From: an uncultured Cellvibrio sp.
GTDB lineage: Bacteria; Pseudomonadota; Gammaproteobacteria; Pseudomonadales; Cellvibrionaceae
Direction of reading: 5' to 3'
NCBI GenBank assembly: GCA_946481735.1
Contig: CAMLOU010000166.1
Span: forward strand, 1-8,190
Length of the DNA: 8,190 bases
A model generated the notes under the pieces. The model did no database searches, had not been told where the DNA came from, and was given only the letters and a program-made list of their open reading frames with translations. Numbering within the stretch: the stretch's first letter is position 1; every line of letters starts with the position of its first letter. Below are positions 1 through 7,076 of the stretch, piece by piece. Both the position numbers and the translations under genes were made by a program.

Positions 1-156
1 CTGTGGCTGCAAAAACATCGCAATCAATGGCAGAAAACGCCGATCAGAAAAACGAAAGAAACGTTATTGCCGACGCGCGCGCAACCGGAAGCGCCCGCTG
101 ATAACCCACCTGCTGATAAACAATCCGCGAATAACAAGGAGACCCGCAATGCTTGA
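1..156 (+). CDS. C-terminal end of an upstream Bat-operon protein (partial)
   Basis: An open frame enters from the left edge in frame 1 and stops at TGA 154-156, giving 51 residues. The fragment begins LWLQKHRNQW and continues as a basic, then Pro/Ala/Asp-rich hydrophilic tail ending ETRNA. Its last 8 nt overlap the start of batA, so it is the gene immediately upstream in the same operon and probably translationally coupled to it. In gammaproteobacterial Bat operons this place is usually taken by a small DUF4381 membrane protein, and the Trp/Arg-rich then hydrophilic character fits the cytoplasmic part of such a protein. That identity comes from context only; the fragment shows no diagnostic motif. 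The reading frame itself is well supported by the overlap and the absence of stops, but the product name is uncertain. Confidence 0.55.
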   Translation: MWLQKHRNQWQKTPIRKTKETLLPTRAQPEAPADNPPADKQSANNKETRNA

Positions 157-1225
157 GTTGCAATGGCCCTGGTTATTACTGCTGCTTCCGCTTCCGTTAT
201 TTGCCCGCCTGTTGCCGGCGCAGCAGCGCCAGGAAGCGGCTTTGCGCGTACCTTTTTATCGCAGTGCCGCCGCCTTGCAAGACGCCACCAGCCTGCATAC
301 GCGCAAGGGCCCACTGAAGATTCTGTTGTTGTGGTTCATCTGGTTGTGCAGCTTATTGGCCGCCAGTAATCCGCAATGGGTGGGCGAGCCGGTGAGCTTG
401 CCCGGCAGCGGGCGCGACCTGCTGATGGCAGTGGATATTTCCGGCAGTATGCAAATTGAAGACATGACCTACCTGGGTAAAAACATCAATCGCCTGCAAG
501 CCATCAAAATTGTCGTGGGCGATTTTGTGGAGCGGCGTAAAAGTGATCGGTTGGGTTTGATCCTGTTCGGTAGCCAGGCCTATTTGCAGGCACCGCTCAC
601 CTACGACCGCAACACCGTCAATCAACTGTTGCAGGAAACCCAGATTGGTTTTGCCGGCGAGAAAACCGCCATCGGTGATGCCATTGGCCTGGCGGTAAAA
701 CGCCTGCGCGCCCGCCCCGATGCCAGTCGTGTGTTGGTGTTATTGACTGATGGTGCGAGCAATTCCGGAGAATTGACACCGCAGCGCGCGGCCGCTCTGG
801 CGCTGAAAGAAAACATCAAGATTTACACCATCGGTTTCGGTGCTGACGAAATGATTGTGCCCGGTCTATTCGGCGCGCGCCGCGTCAATCCGTCGCAAGA
901 TCTTGATGAAGACACCATGCGCGACATTGCCGAGCAAACCGGCGGGCAATATTTCCGGGCGCGCAACCTTGAAGAATTGAGCAATATCCATCATCAACTG
1001 GATTTGCTGGAGCCTATCGAGTTCGATGAAGAAACCTTCCGCCCGGTACAGGCATTATTTTATTGGCCGCTCGGTGTGGCTTTTGTGTTGAGCTTATTGT
1101 GGGCCTTGGCGAATTGGTGGCAACAACGCGCTACACCTTTCTACGCGCCGGATAATGCACCGAACAATGTATCGAACAATGTATCGAAAAATGCATCAAC
1201 AACGCGCGGGGAGGTATCCCGATGA
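149..1225 (+). CDS. batA: BatA-like VWA-domain membrane protein
   Basis: This 358-residue protein is one of the two VWA (von Willebrand factor A) subunits of the Bat system, an inner-membrane/periplasmic complex linked to envelope stress and aerotolerance whose exact biochemistry is unsettled. Membrane helices are visible at about residues 6-18, 57-73 and 303-322. The VWA domain lies between them, at about 90-290. Its metal-binding MIDAS residues are intact: the DISGS motif (D96, S98, S100), T173 in EKTAIGDA, and D201 in LLTDG. Positive charges after the first helix suggest a cytoplasmic first loop and a periplasmic VWA domain. The start at 149 is supported by AAGGAGA at 136-142, 6 nt upstream; the start overlaps the preceding gene by 8 nt, and the stop overlaps the next start in ATGA. 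The C-terminal tail is Asn/Ser-rich and built from 12-bp repeats (1151-1198), probably a dispensable linker. Family assignment is firm. The batA rather than batB name rests on gene order and the lack of a TPR region. Confidence 0.92.
   Translation: MLELQWPWLLLLLPLPLFARLLPAQQRQEAALRVPFYRSAAALQDATSLHTRKGPLKILLLWFIWLCSLLAASNPQWVGEPVSLPGSGRDLLMAVDISGSMQIEDMTYLGKNINRLQAIKIVVGDFVERRKSDRLGLILFGSQAYLQAPLTYDRNTVNQLLQETQIGFAGEKTAIGDAIGLAVKRLRARPDASRVLVLLTDGASNSGELTPQRAAALALKENIKIYTIGFGADEMIVPGLFGARRVNPSQDLDEDTMRDIAEQTGGQYFRARNLEELSNIHHQLDLLEPIEFDEETFRPVQALFYWPLGVAFVLSLLWALANWWQQRATPFYAPDNAPNNVSNNVSKNASTTRGEVSR
1151..1198 (+). repeat. 12-bp in-frame tandem repeats at the batA 3' end
   Basis: Four consecutive 12-bp units encode DNAP, NNVS, NNVS and KNAS. 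Units two and three (1163-1174 and 1175-1186) are identical; the outer two differ at a few bases. The repeat sits in the hydrophilic cytoplasmic tail of BatA, just before its stop codon, and looks like replication-slippage expansion that keeps the frame. Confidence 0.8.
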
Positions 1226-3150
1226 GCACCTGGGAGATGATCCTCACGCAATTTCACTGGCTGCGCCCGCTCTGGCTGTTAGCGTTGATTCCCGCAATTT
1301 TGTTGGGCATTGCCTTGTGGCGACAAAAGCGTGGCGCGCATCAATGGCAACAGGTTATTGCACCGGAGCTGTTGCCGTTTTTAATTGATGGCGACACCAC
1401 GCGCGCGCATCGCTGGCATATCTGGGCGATGATCGCAGCCTGGATTATTGCCACCCTGGCCATGGCTGGTCCGGCGTGGGAAAAACGTCCTATGCCCGTG
1501 CAAAAAAATCAGAATGCACTGGTACTGATCCTCGACCTTTCGCCATCGATGTTGACTGAAGATATCAAACCTTCGCGCCTGATCCGCGCGCGCCTCAAGA
1601 TCGCCGATATCCTGCGCGAACGTAAAGATGGCCTGACCGCGTTGATTGTTTACGCCGGCGAATCCCATGTGGTGACGCCGCTCACTGACGACACGGCCAC
1701 CATCAATAGTTTATTGACATCGCTCCATCCCAACATCATGCCCCTGCCCGGCAGCAATACTGAATCTGCTGTCACCTTAGCCTTGCGCCTGTTACAGGAT
1801 GCAGGCTTGCAGCGCGGCGATGTGTTGTTGATCACCGATGGCGTAGTGAGCGAGGCCCAGGCCGCGATCAAACAACAACTCGACAATAATGTGCGCTTAT
1901 CCATCCTCGGTGTCGGTAGCGATTCTCCCGCGCCGATTCCCGGCAACAACGGCGGCTTTGTACGCGACAGCAGCCGTGCCATTGTCACCACCCAATTAAA
2001 TAGCAGTGAATTGCGTTCACTCGCGCAGCAAACCGGCGGGCGTTACAGCGATCTGACCAACGACAAACGCGACATCGAAACCTTGCTCGCCCTGCCCTCA
2101 CCGTTAGTCGACGAAAGTCGCGCTGTAGATCGTGAGTTTGATACCTGGCATGACAATGGCCATTGGTTAGTCTTTTTATTATTGCCGGTGGTGTTTTTCT
2201 GTTTCCGTCGCGGTGTATTGCCAGTGTTGTTATTGGTCCCTGCGCTGTCACTGTATACGCCGAACAGCCAGGCGTTTGAGTGGCGTGATCTTTGGCTTAC
2301 CCAGGATCAACAGGGTCAGCGTGCCCTTGAACAAGGTGACGCCGCCAGCGCGGCAGAGGAATTTGAATCGCCTGAGTGGAAAGGCAGTGCACAATACCGG
2401 GCGGGCGATTACGAGGCCGCCGCCAAAAATTTTGCGCAAAGTGACACCGCCCAGGCACATTACAATCGCGGCAATGCCCTGGCAAAATCCGGCAAGTTGG
2501 ATGAGGCGCTAAAAGCCTATGATGAAGCCTTAAAACGTGACCCTGATCTGGCGGATGCCGCAAGTAACCGCGCGCTGGTGGAAGCGTTGAAACAACAGCA
2601 GGAACAACAACAGCAACAACAAGATCAACAAAACCAGGACGGCGAGAATCAGGAAGATCAGGACAGCGAACAAAACCAGGATCAACAACAGAATTCGTCC
2701 GAGCAAAACAACGAACAACAAAACCAGCAGGACCAACAACAGAATCAAGGCGATCAGCAACAGCAAGGCGAGTCCGAACAAGAGCAGGATCAGCAACAGG
2801 ATCAGCAAGATAGCGAACAGCAGAACGGTCAACAAAGCAGTGCTGCGCAACGTTCGGCAGCGGGCGATAGCGGCGAACAGTCGAGCGAGCAAGCCGAGCA
2901 ACAGGAACAGCAAGCCGCGCAGCAAAGTTCAACGCCCAGTGAAGAAGAGCTGCAAGAGATGCGCGCAGCCCTGGAAGAAGGCTTGAGTGACGAAGAAAAG
3001 CAAGCGATGGAACAGTGGCTGCGACGCGTTCCTGATGATCCAGGTGGTTTGTTGCGCAATAAATTCCGTTATCAATACCAGCAGAAACGTGATGAGCGGC
3101 ACCGCAATATGTGGCAGACACCCACCGAGCAAGAGAATGATCGCTGGTAG
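1222..3150 (+). CDS. batB: BatB-BatC fusion: VWA domain plus TPR and Gln-rich tail
   Basis: This 642-residue protein joins the second Bat VWA subunit to a BatC-like TPR protein. Helices lie at about residues 14-33 and 66-82. The VWA domain spans about 99-290, with the MIDAS residues D105, S107 and S109 (DLSPS), T180 and D206 (ITDG) intact. Two further helices (314-328 and 331-346) are separated by a short basic turn (FRRG). TPR-like repeats occupy about 363-455, the clearest beginning AQAHYNRGNALAKSGKLDEA. A Gln/Asp/Glu/Ser-rich region runs from 458 to 570. The conserved end motif DDPGGLLRNKFRYQYQQ is at 605-621. The positive-inside rule puts both VWA and TPR parts in the periplasm. The start overlaps the batA stop (ATGA), with GGGGAGG at 1208-1214, 7 nt upstream. 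VWA-TPR fusions are known in gammaproteobacterial Bat loci, whereas other groups have separate batB and batC. No frameshift or missing key residue is visible. Confidence 0.93.
   Translation: MSTWEMILTQFHWLRPLWLLALIPAILLGIALWRQKRGAHQWQQVIAPELLPFLIDGDTTRAHRWHIWAMIAAWIIATLAMAGPAWEKRPMPVQKNQNALVLILDLSPSMLTEDIKPSRLIRARLKIADILRERKDGLTALIVYAGESHVVTPLTDDTATINSLLTSLHPNIMPLPGSNTESAVTLALRLLQDAGLQRGDVLLITDGVVSEAQAAIKQQLDNNVRLSILGVGSDSPAPIPGNNGGFVRDSSRAIVTTQLNSSELRSLAQQTGGRYSDLTNDKRDIETLLALPSPLVDESRAVDREFDTWHDNGHWLVFLLLPVVFFCFRRGVLPVLLLVPALSLYTPNSQAFEWRDLWLTQDQQGQRALEQGDAASAAEEFESPEWKGSAQYRAGDYEAAAKNFAQSDTAQAHYNRGNALAKSGKLDEALKAYDEALKRDPDLADAASNRALVEALKQQQEQQQQQQDQQNQDGENQEDQDSEQNQDQQQNSSEQNNEQQNQQDQQQNQGDQQQQGESEQEQDQQQDQQDSEQQNGQQSSAAQRSAAGDSGEQSSEQAEQQEQQAAQQSSTPSEEELQEMRAALEEGLSDEEKQAMEQWLRRVPDDPGGLLRNKFRYQYQQKRDERHRNMWQTPTEQENDRW
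2593..2931 (+). repeat. Gln-rich low-complexity tract in batB/C
   Basis: About 113 codons are dominated by CAA/CAG Gln with interspersed Asp, Glu, Asn and Ser, and recurrent short words such as GATCAACAA and GATCAGCAA. It encodes an acidic, disordered linker between the TPR region and the conserved C-terminal segment. The bias also creates long spurious antisense frames rich in leucine. BatC-type proteins commonly carry such a linker; its length probably varies by slippage. Confidence 0.85.
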
Positions 3151-3164
3151 CAGGCAATTGCCTG
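3151..3164. promoter_or_regulatory. Perfect 14-bp palindrome between batB/C and batD
   Basis: CAGGCAATTGCCTG begins directly after the batB/C stop codon and is perfectly self-complementary. As RNA it could form only a 5-bp stem with an AATT loop, and no T-run follows, so it is a poor terminator. As DNA it could be a dimeric-regulator site. I could not find a convincing promoter in the 59-nt gap, so the role is unknown. Confidence 0.35.
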
Positions 3165-3209
3165 AATAGAAATACGCAGAGCGTTACATCGATAAATGAG
3201 AGTCAAGGT

Positions 3210-4952
3210 ATGAACCGATTATTTTTTTCCTCACTGATGATGCGCAGTTTTTTATGCGGATTGTTTATTCTGTTGGCGTTCAGCGCCAGCACTCGCGCCG
3301 ATACTTTATCGGCCAGTGTGGATCGCGACACCATCAGTTTGCAGGAAACCCTGACACTCACCCTGCGCTTTTATGCACAAACCAGCGATTCGCCGGATTT
3401 GACATTACTGCAGAAAGATTTCGATATCCTCAACACCCAACAAAGCAACCAGATGCGCGTGATCAACGGCGATATGGAATCCTTTACCGATTGGCGCATC
3501 GCCCTTGCCCCCAAGCGGGTCGGCACACTGGAGATTCCGTCGTTCACAATTGAAGGGGCGAGCAGCGATGCAATTCCCATCACGGTGGAATCCCAAAGTC
3601 GCGCACCACAAAACGCAAGCAGCGAAGTCTTTGTTGATGTGAAAGTCAGTAAGGACAATGCCTATGTGCAGGAACAAATCCTGTTCACGATTCGGTTGTA
3701 TACCTCGGTCAATTTAAACGGTGCAGAGATGACGCCGCTGGAATTGCCGGATGCGCTTGTCGTTGATCTGGGAGAAAATCAATACCAAACCAATATCAAC
3801 GGTCGCCAGCACATTGTGGTGGAACGGGTATACAGTATTTTTCCGCAGCACAGCGGTGAGTTGATTATTCCGAGCTTGACTTACAACGTGTCGGTGCGCA
3901 GCGGCCAGCGCGACCCCTGGGCCGATCCCTTCGGCAACCGCCGCAGCAATCTGTTGCGCTTGCGTACTGAAGAGCAGCGCGTCAAAGTGAATACGGCTCC
4001 CGCACAATTCACCGGGCAGGATTGGCTGCCGGCCAAAGACCTGCAATTGACCGAACACTGGAGCACCGAACGGTTGAAAGTCGGCGAACCGGTTACCCGC
4101 ACCATTACCCTGTCCGCCGAGGGTTTAACCGCTGGCCAATTGACCCCGTTATCGATGCCCGCGGTTGATGGGCTGACCTTTTACCCGGATCAACCACAAA
4201 ATGATGACAAAACCAGTAACAAGGGCGTAACGGGCTCACGGATAGAAACTCTCGCCATTATTCCCAATCGCAGTGGTAAATTTACGCTGCCGGCTATCAG
4301 CGTCGACTGGTGGGATACCGACTCACAAGAAATGAAAACTGCCACCCTGCCAGCCAAAACGGTCCAGGTAGAAGACGCCTTGGGGAACATCACGCCCGAC
4401 CCAGTGCCCGCGCCCAGCGTGGACACGCCCGCAGAAACCACACCGATTACTACCGATATGCCCAGCGCAACAACGGATGTTCGCGTGGTAAACATTGCCC
4501 CCGTTTGGCTCATCACCGTGGCGCTGATTCTGGGTTTAACTACCCTGATGTTCGCATGGCTCTACTGGCAGGCGCGCCGCGAATTGCGAGCCATTCATTC
4601 CTTCTATATCGCAGAAAAAACCCAGGATCATGTGACTGAAACAGCAGCCTGGAATGACCTCAAACGTGCGGCGGCCAACAAGGATTATCCCGCCCTGCGC
4701 ACGGCGTTGATTCACTGGGCTCAAGCCCATTGGCAAGATCCGCAACTGCAAAACCTGCAGCTCGTTGCCGAACGTTCGAACAATGACGCCTTGCGTGTGC
4801 AACTGAAAAAGCTGGATGAGATTCTGTATCGCGGCGCTGCCGGCAATGATTGGGATAGCAGTGAATTAATCCAGGAGATCAACAACTGCCGCCGCCAGAA
4901 ACATCACCGACAAAAACAACAGGATAGTCTGGCGCCCTTGTATAAAAGCTGA
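3210..4952 (+). CDS. batD: BatD-like periplasmic protein with C-terminal membrane anchor
   Basis: This 580-residue protein is the BatD (oxygen-tolerance family) component of the Bat complex. A signal peptide is visible at 1-30: a hydrophobic core LCGLFILLAFSA, then STRA before DT, a plausible signal peptidase I site. Next comes a beta-rich periplasmic region of about 390 residues. It contains family-typical stretches such as SVDRDTISLQETLTLTL and the WRIALAPKRVGTLEIPSF region, and a later SGKFTLPAISVDWWD. A Pro/Thr-rich linker at 393-425 leads to one membrane helix at about 429-453, then ARREL and a helical cytoplasmic domain of about 125 residues. The start at 3210 has only a weak ribosome site (GAGAG at 3198-3202, 7 nt upstream). 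The ATGs at 3237 and 3240 would leave a shorter signal peptide and no ribosome site, so I reject them. It is the last gene of the operon and ends 14 nt from a convergent gene. Confidence 0.92.
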   Translation: MNRLFFSSLMMRSFLCGLFILLAFSASTRADTLSASVDRDTISLQETLTLTLRFYAQTSDSPDLTLLQKDFDILNTQQSNQMRVINGDMESFTDWRIALAPKRVGTLEIPSFTIEGASSDAIPITVESQSRAPQNASSEVFVDVKVSKDNAYVQEQILFTIRLYTSVNLNGAEMTPLELPDALVVDLGENQYQTNINGRQHIVVERVYSIFPQHSGELIIPSLTYNVSVRSGQRDPWADPFGNRRSNLLRLRTEEQRVKVNTAPAQFTGQDWLPAKDLQLTEHWSTERLKVGEPVTRTITLSAEGLTAGQLTPLSMPAVDGLTFYPDQPQNDDKTSNKGVTGSRIETLAIIPNRSGKFTLPAISVDWWDTDSQEMKTATLPAKTVQVEDALGNITPDPVPAPSVDTPAETTPITTDMPSATTDVRVVNIAPVWLITVALILGLTTLMFAWLYWQARRELRAIHSFYIAEKTQDHVTETAAWNDLKRAAANKDYPALRTALIHWAQAHWQDPQLQNLQLVAERSNNDALRVQLKKLDEILYRGAAGNDWDSSELIQEINNCRRQKHHRQKQQDSLAPLYKS

Positions 4953-4966
4953 GTTCCACAGCACAT

Positions 4967-5764
4967 TCAACGGCCCTGATAACGCAACCCGTCGATATAC
5001 TGGTCAAACTGCTCCATCACCCGCTCCAGTGAGCGGGTAGCCAACTGAAAATACGCTTTAGGGCTGATGGTGGGTTGATCGATTACCACATCCGTTTCTA
5101 TGCAGTGCAACAGTTGTTCAATCTCGGCACAGGCCTGCGGCGAAAGATACTCGCCTGTATGTGACGCAATTTTATTGCGCAAATGATTCAACTGAATTCG
5201 CAAGACGCTGCTGCACTCCCCTTTTGCCACCACACCGGTACCCAAAGCACGCGCCTGGCCAATCGACTCGGCAATAAATAACAACGACCGCCATTGATGT
5301 GCAAACGCCGCTGGCGCCTTGCTATCCAGATGGTGCGCGTCGGCAATGTCTTCGATGAAATACAGGATATTGGCAATCAACTGATTGTGTTGTTTGAGGT
5401 TATTCATGGCTTCACCGGACGCATAATGGCTACTCAGGCGCGACCAGTGATCGAGGATGCTCCGCCACTTTTCATTAGTCTGCACCCACACACCCAGATT
5501 ATTCACTTCCACGATTTCCTTGCGGATTTTATGCTGCAACGCCTGAATCTCTGCTTTGGCATCCTGATTACCATTGAGAAAACCCGTCGTCAGCCCGCGA
5601 TGTTGTTGGACGTGCGTCAATAAAATACGCATGACCCGCACGTAATTCAGCCCTTGGTCCACGAGACGCCCCACAATGACCCGCCGGCGATGCAGACAAT
5701 AAAAAATAAAGGTAATAAAAATCAGCGGCAGGAGAATAAATAACAGCGAAAATACATCAGCCAT
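4967..5764 (-). CDS. Membrane-anchored NIT-like (nitrate/nitrite sensor-type) protein
   Basis: This 265-residue protein has one N-terminal membrane helix (about 5-24) followed by CLHRRR, then an all-helical region. That region resembles the NIT sensor family of nitrate/nitrite-sensing four-helix bundles. The first half carries HVQQHRGLTTGFLNG (R56), the family's signature-like QxxRGLxxGxL. The second half carries ESIGQARALGTGVVAKGE (R172), matching the matching helix that contains the other conserved arginine. The positive-inside rule predicts N-out/C-in, so the sensor part would be cytoplasmic. There is no output domain. The gene lies 3 nt downstream of a chemoreceptor gene that has no sensor domain. 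Its ribosome site GGAG (complement of 5771-5774, 6 nt from the ATG) overlaps the end of that gene, so the two are almost surely co-translated. I infer that it supplies signal input to the chemoreceptor. The ligand is not shown; nitrate is only the family precedent. No gene name recognised. Confidence 0.7.
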   Translation of the reverse strand: MADVFSLLFILLPLIFITFIFYCLHRRRVIVGRLVDQGLNYVRVMRILLTHVQQHRGLTTGFLNGNQDAKAEIQALQHKIRKEIVEVNNLGVWVQTNEKWRSILDHWSRLSSHYASGEAMNNLKQHNQLIANILYFIEDIADAHHLDSKAPAAFAHQWRSLLFIAESIGQARALGTGVVAKGECSSVLRIQLNHLRNKIASHTGEYLSPQACAEIEQLLHCIETDVVIDQPTISPKAYFQLATRSLERVMEQFDQYIDGLRYQGR

Positions 5765-5767
5765 ACC

Positions 5768-6901
5768 TTACTCCGTTAACCGTGTCAGTCGATGTAAATG
5801 CTCAGCGATTTCAGCAGCCTGTATAGCGCGCCCGCTATTTTCGTTGGCCAGGCTAGCAACGGTTTCGATATGCTGTGAAATTTCGTGCGCTGCCTGGCTT
5901 TGTTGTTGCGCGGCAACGGCAATATCGTCAATCAAACTGAACACATCGCGCGTGCGCTGATTGATAAAAGCCAATGCCGCTTCAGCACGCTCCACCTCCA
6001 CCATACTCTTACCGGTTTTTTCCACCACTGAACCCATGCTGCCGCGCACTTGTTGCATGGTGGTTTGTACCTGCAGGATGTTAGTGGCGATGTCCGCCGC
6101 CGAGCCCTGGCTGCGCTGCGCCAGGGCGCGCACCTCATCCGCCACCACGGCAAATCCACGCCCGTGTTCACCGGCGCGCGCCGCTTCAATGGCCGCATTC
6201 AGCGCGAGCAGATTCGTCTGCTCGGAAATCTCACCAATGATGCGCGACATGGCCGTGACCTTAACCATCAATTCTTCCAACGCCGCAATACGTGTTTGCG
6301 TTTCCTGCGCAAGTCCGGCGACCTGCTTGACTTCATCACTCGCCGTCACCAGGGCTTGCGCACCACTCTCACTCAACTCACACGCCGCCGTCGCTGCCGC
6401 GCGCGCTGACACAATTCGTTGGCTGACATCATCAATGCTGTGGCTGATTTCCGTGATAGCCGCTGCGCTGGAGGTGGTGGCTTTGGATTGAAACGCCGCA
6501 CTGCTCGATACTTCATTGGCATTGCCCGCCAGTTCTGACGATGAATAACCCATCTCTTTCACGGCATCGCGAAACTCGGCATTGCGTCGTTGGAAATGTT
6601 TGAAGGTTTCGCGGGTGTCATCCAACAACAGCGCAAACGCTTTAGGCAGGTAGACAGGGGAATCTATCGGTTGCGATTGGCGAATTGACAATAAGCAGGC
6701 ACGCACTTGCTCAACACTGTTGTGGTAACTGCTGACCAGCCCAATCAGTAGTGTAGCGGTAGCGATGAGCGGGATAATCAACCAGAGCTGGTGGTAACCG
6801 GCTAGTAACGCCAAAGCGGGGATGGCGATAAACGCAAGCATTACGCCGCACAATAATTGACTATTGACTGCACTTACCCAGTGCCCAAGCAAACGTCCCA
6901 T
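5768..6901 (-). CDS. Methyl-accepting chemotaxis protein lacking a periplasmic sensor domain
   Basis: This 377-residue chemoreceptor has the highly conserved signalling tip [19 protein letters not shown] followed by [15 protein letters not shown], which binds CheA/CheW. Two membrane helices lie at about residues 15-35 and 38-57, joined by only about four residues (GYHQ), so no periplasmic ligand domain exists. I see no clear HAMP domain. Helical arms of roughly 130-140 residues run either side of the tip, compatible with the long (about 40-heptad) receptor class. The C-terminus (HRLTRLTE) has no CheR/CheB-tethering pentapeptide. ATG 6901 is chosen because GAGGA (complement of 6908-6912) is 6 nt upstream; the GTG at 6904 immediately before it would have only 3 nt. 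It is the first gene of a two-gene unit with the NIT-like protein, which probably provides the missing sensory input. Which chemotaxis or Wsp/Pil-type array it joins cannot be told from the sequence. Confidence 0.93.
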   Translation of the reverse strand: MGRLLGHWVSAVNSQLLCGVMLAFIAIPALALLAGYHQLWLIIPLIATATLLIGLVSSYHNSVEQVRACLLSIRQSQPIDSPVYLPKAFALLLDDTRETFKHFQRRNAEFRDAVKEMGYSSSELAGNANEVSSSAAFQSKATTSSAAAITEISHSIDDVSQRIVSARAAATAACELSESGAQALVTASDEVKQVAGLAQETQTRIAALEELMVKVTAMSRIIGEISEQTNLLALNAAIEAARAGEHGRGFAVVADEVRALAQRSQGSAADIATNILQVQTTMQQVRGSMGSVVEKTGKSMVEVERAEAALAFINQRTRDVFSLIDDIAVAAQQQSQAAHEISQHIETVASLANENSGRAIQAAEIAEHLHRLTRLTE

Positions 6902-6907
6902 CACTCG

Positions 6908-6912
6908 TCCTC
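6908..6912 (-). promoter_or_regulatory. Ribosome binding site of the chemoreceptor gene
   Basis: GAGGA on the minus strand lies 6 nt before ATG 6901 and 3 nt before GTG 6904. The spacing favours the ATG as the true start. Confidence 0.6.
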
Positions 6913-6958
6913 AGCTGCACATTTACCGTGCAACCCAACTGTTCCACTTAAACGAAGA

Positions 6959-6973
6959 GCCCCAAATCGGGGC
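6959..6973 (-). promoter_or_regulatory. GC-rich hairpin in the chemoreceptor leader
   Basis: GCCCC and GGGGC form a 5-bp stem around a 5-nt loop. On the minus strand it is followed by TCTTCGTTT, a weakly T-rich tract, about 57 nt before the chemoreceptor start. It could be a leaky terminator or leader structure; the tract is too poor to call a terminator. Confidence 0.25.
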
Positions 6974-7007
6974 GCAGAAAATATAGGAAATAAACAACAT
7001 CACCATC

Positions 7008-7027
7008 CCTGCCCTTATTTGGGCAGG
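7008..7027. promoter_or_regulatory. 7-bp stem-loop in the intergenic region
   Basis: CCTGCCC (7008-7014) pairs perfectly with GGGCAGG (7021-7027) around a TTATTT loop (AAATAA on the minus strand). Neither side is followed by a run of T, so intrinsic termination is not well supported. It may mark the end of pepN readthrough or be a leader structure of the chemoreceptor unit. Confidence 0.3.
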
Positions 7028-7076
7028 ATTAGTGTGTTGTGTTTCAACTTTTGTGCCAAAAAATGAGAGGAGGAAA

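Noticed and set aside
2530..2925. A 131-codon Leu-rich frame on the minus strand, seemingly a membrane protein
   Set aside because: The leucines are the reverse complement of the Gln codons in the low-complexity tract, so the apparent hydrophobicity is an artefact.
2297..3157. A 286-codon open frame on the minus strand opposite batB/C
   Set aside because: It lies wholly opposite a confidently assigned gene, and its openness comes from the CAA/CAG-rich tract and codon bias of the sense strand. Its product is an Arg/Ala/Val-rich composition with no family resemblance.
3237..3242. Alternative ATG starts of batD at 3237 and 3240
   Set aside because: They lack an upstream ribosome site and shorten the signal peptide's n-region; the 3210 start gives a normal 30-residue signal peptide.
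5961..6491. A 176-codon plus-strand frame opposite the chemoreceptor
   Set aside because: It is antisense to the most conserved part of the MCP signalling domain and has low-complexity Ala/Ser/Arg composition.
6902..6904. GTG at 6904 as the chemoreceptor start
   Set aside because: It is only 3 nt from the GAGGA ribosome site, while the adjacent ATG at 6901 has a 6-nt spacing; the difference is one residue.
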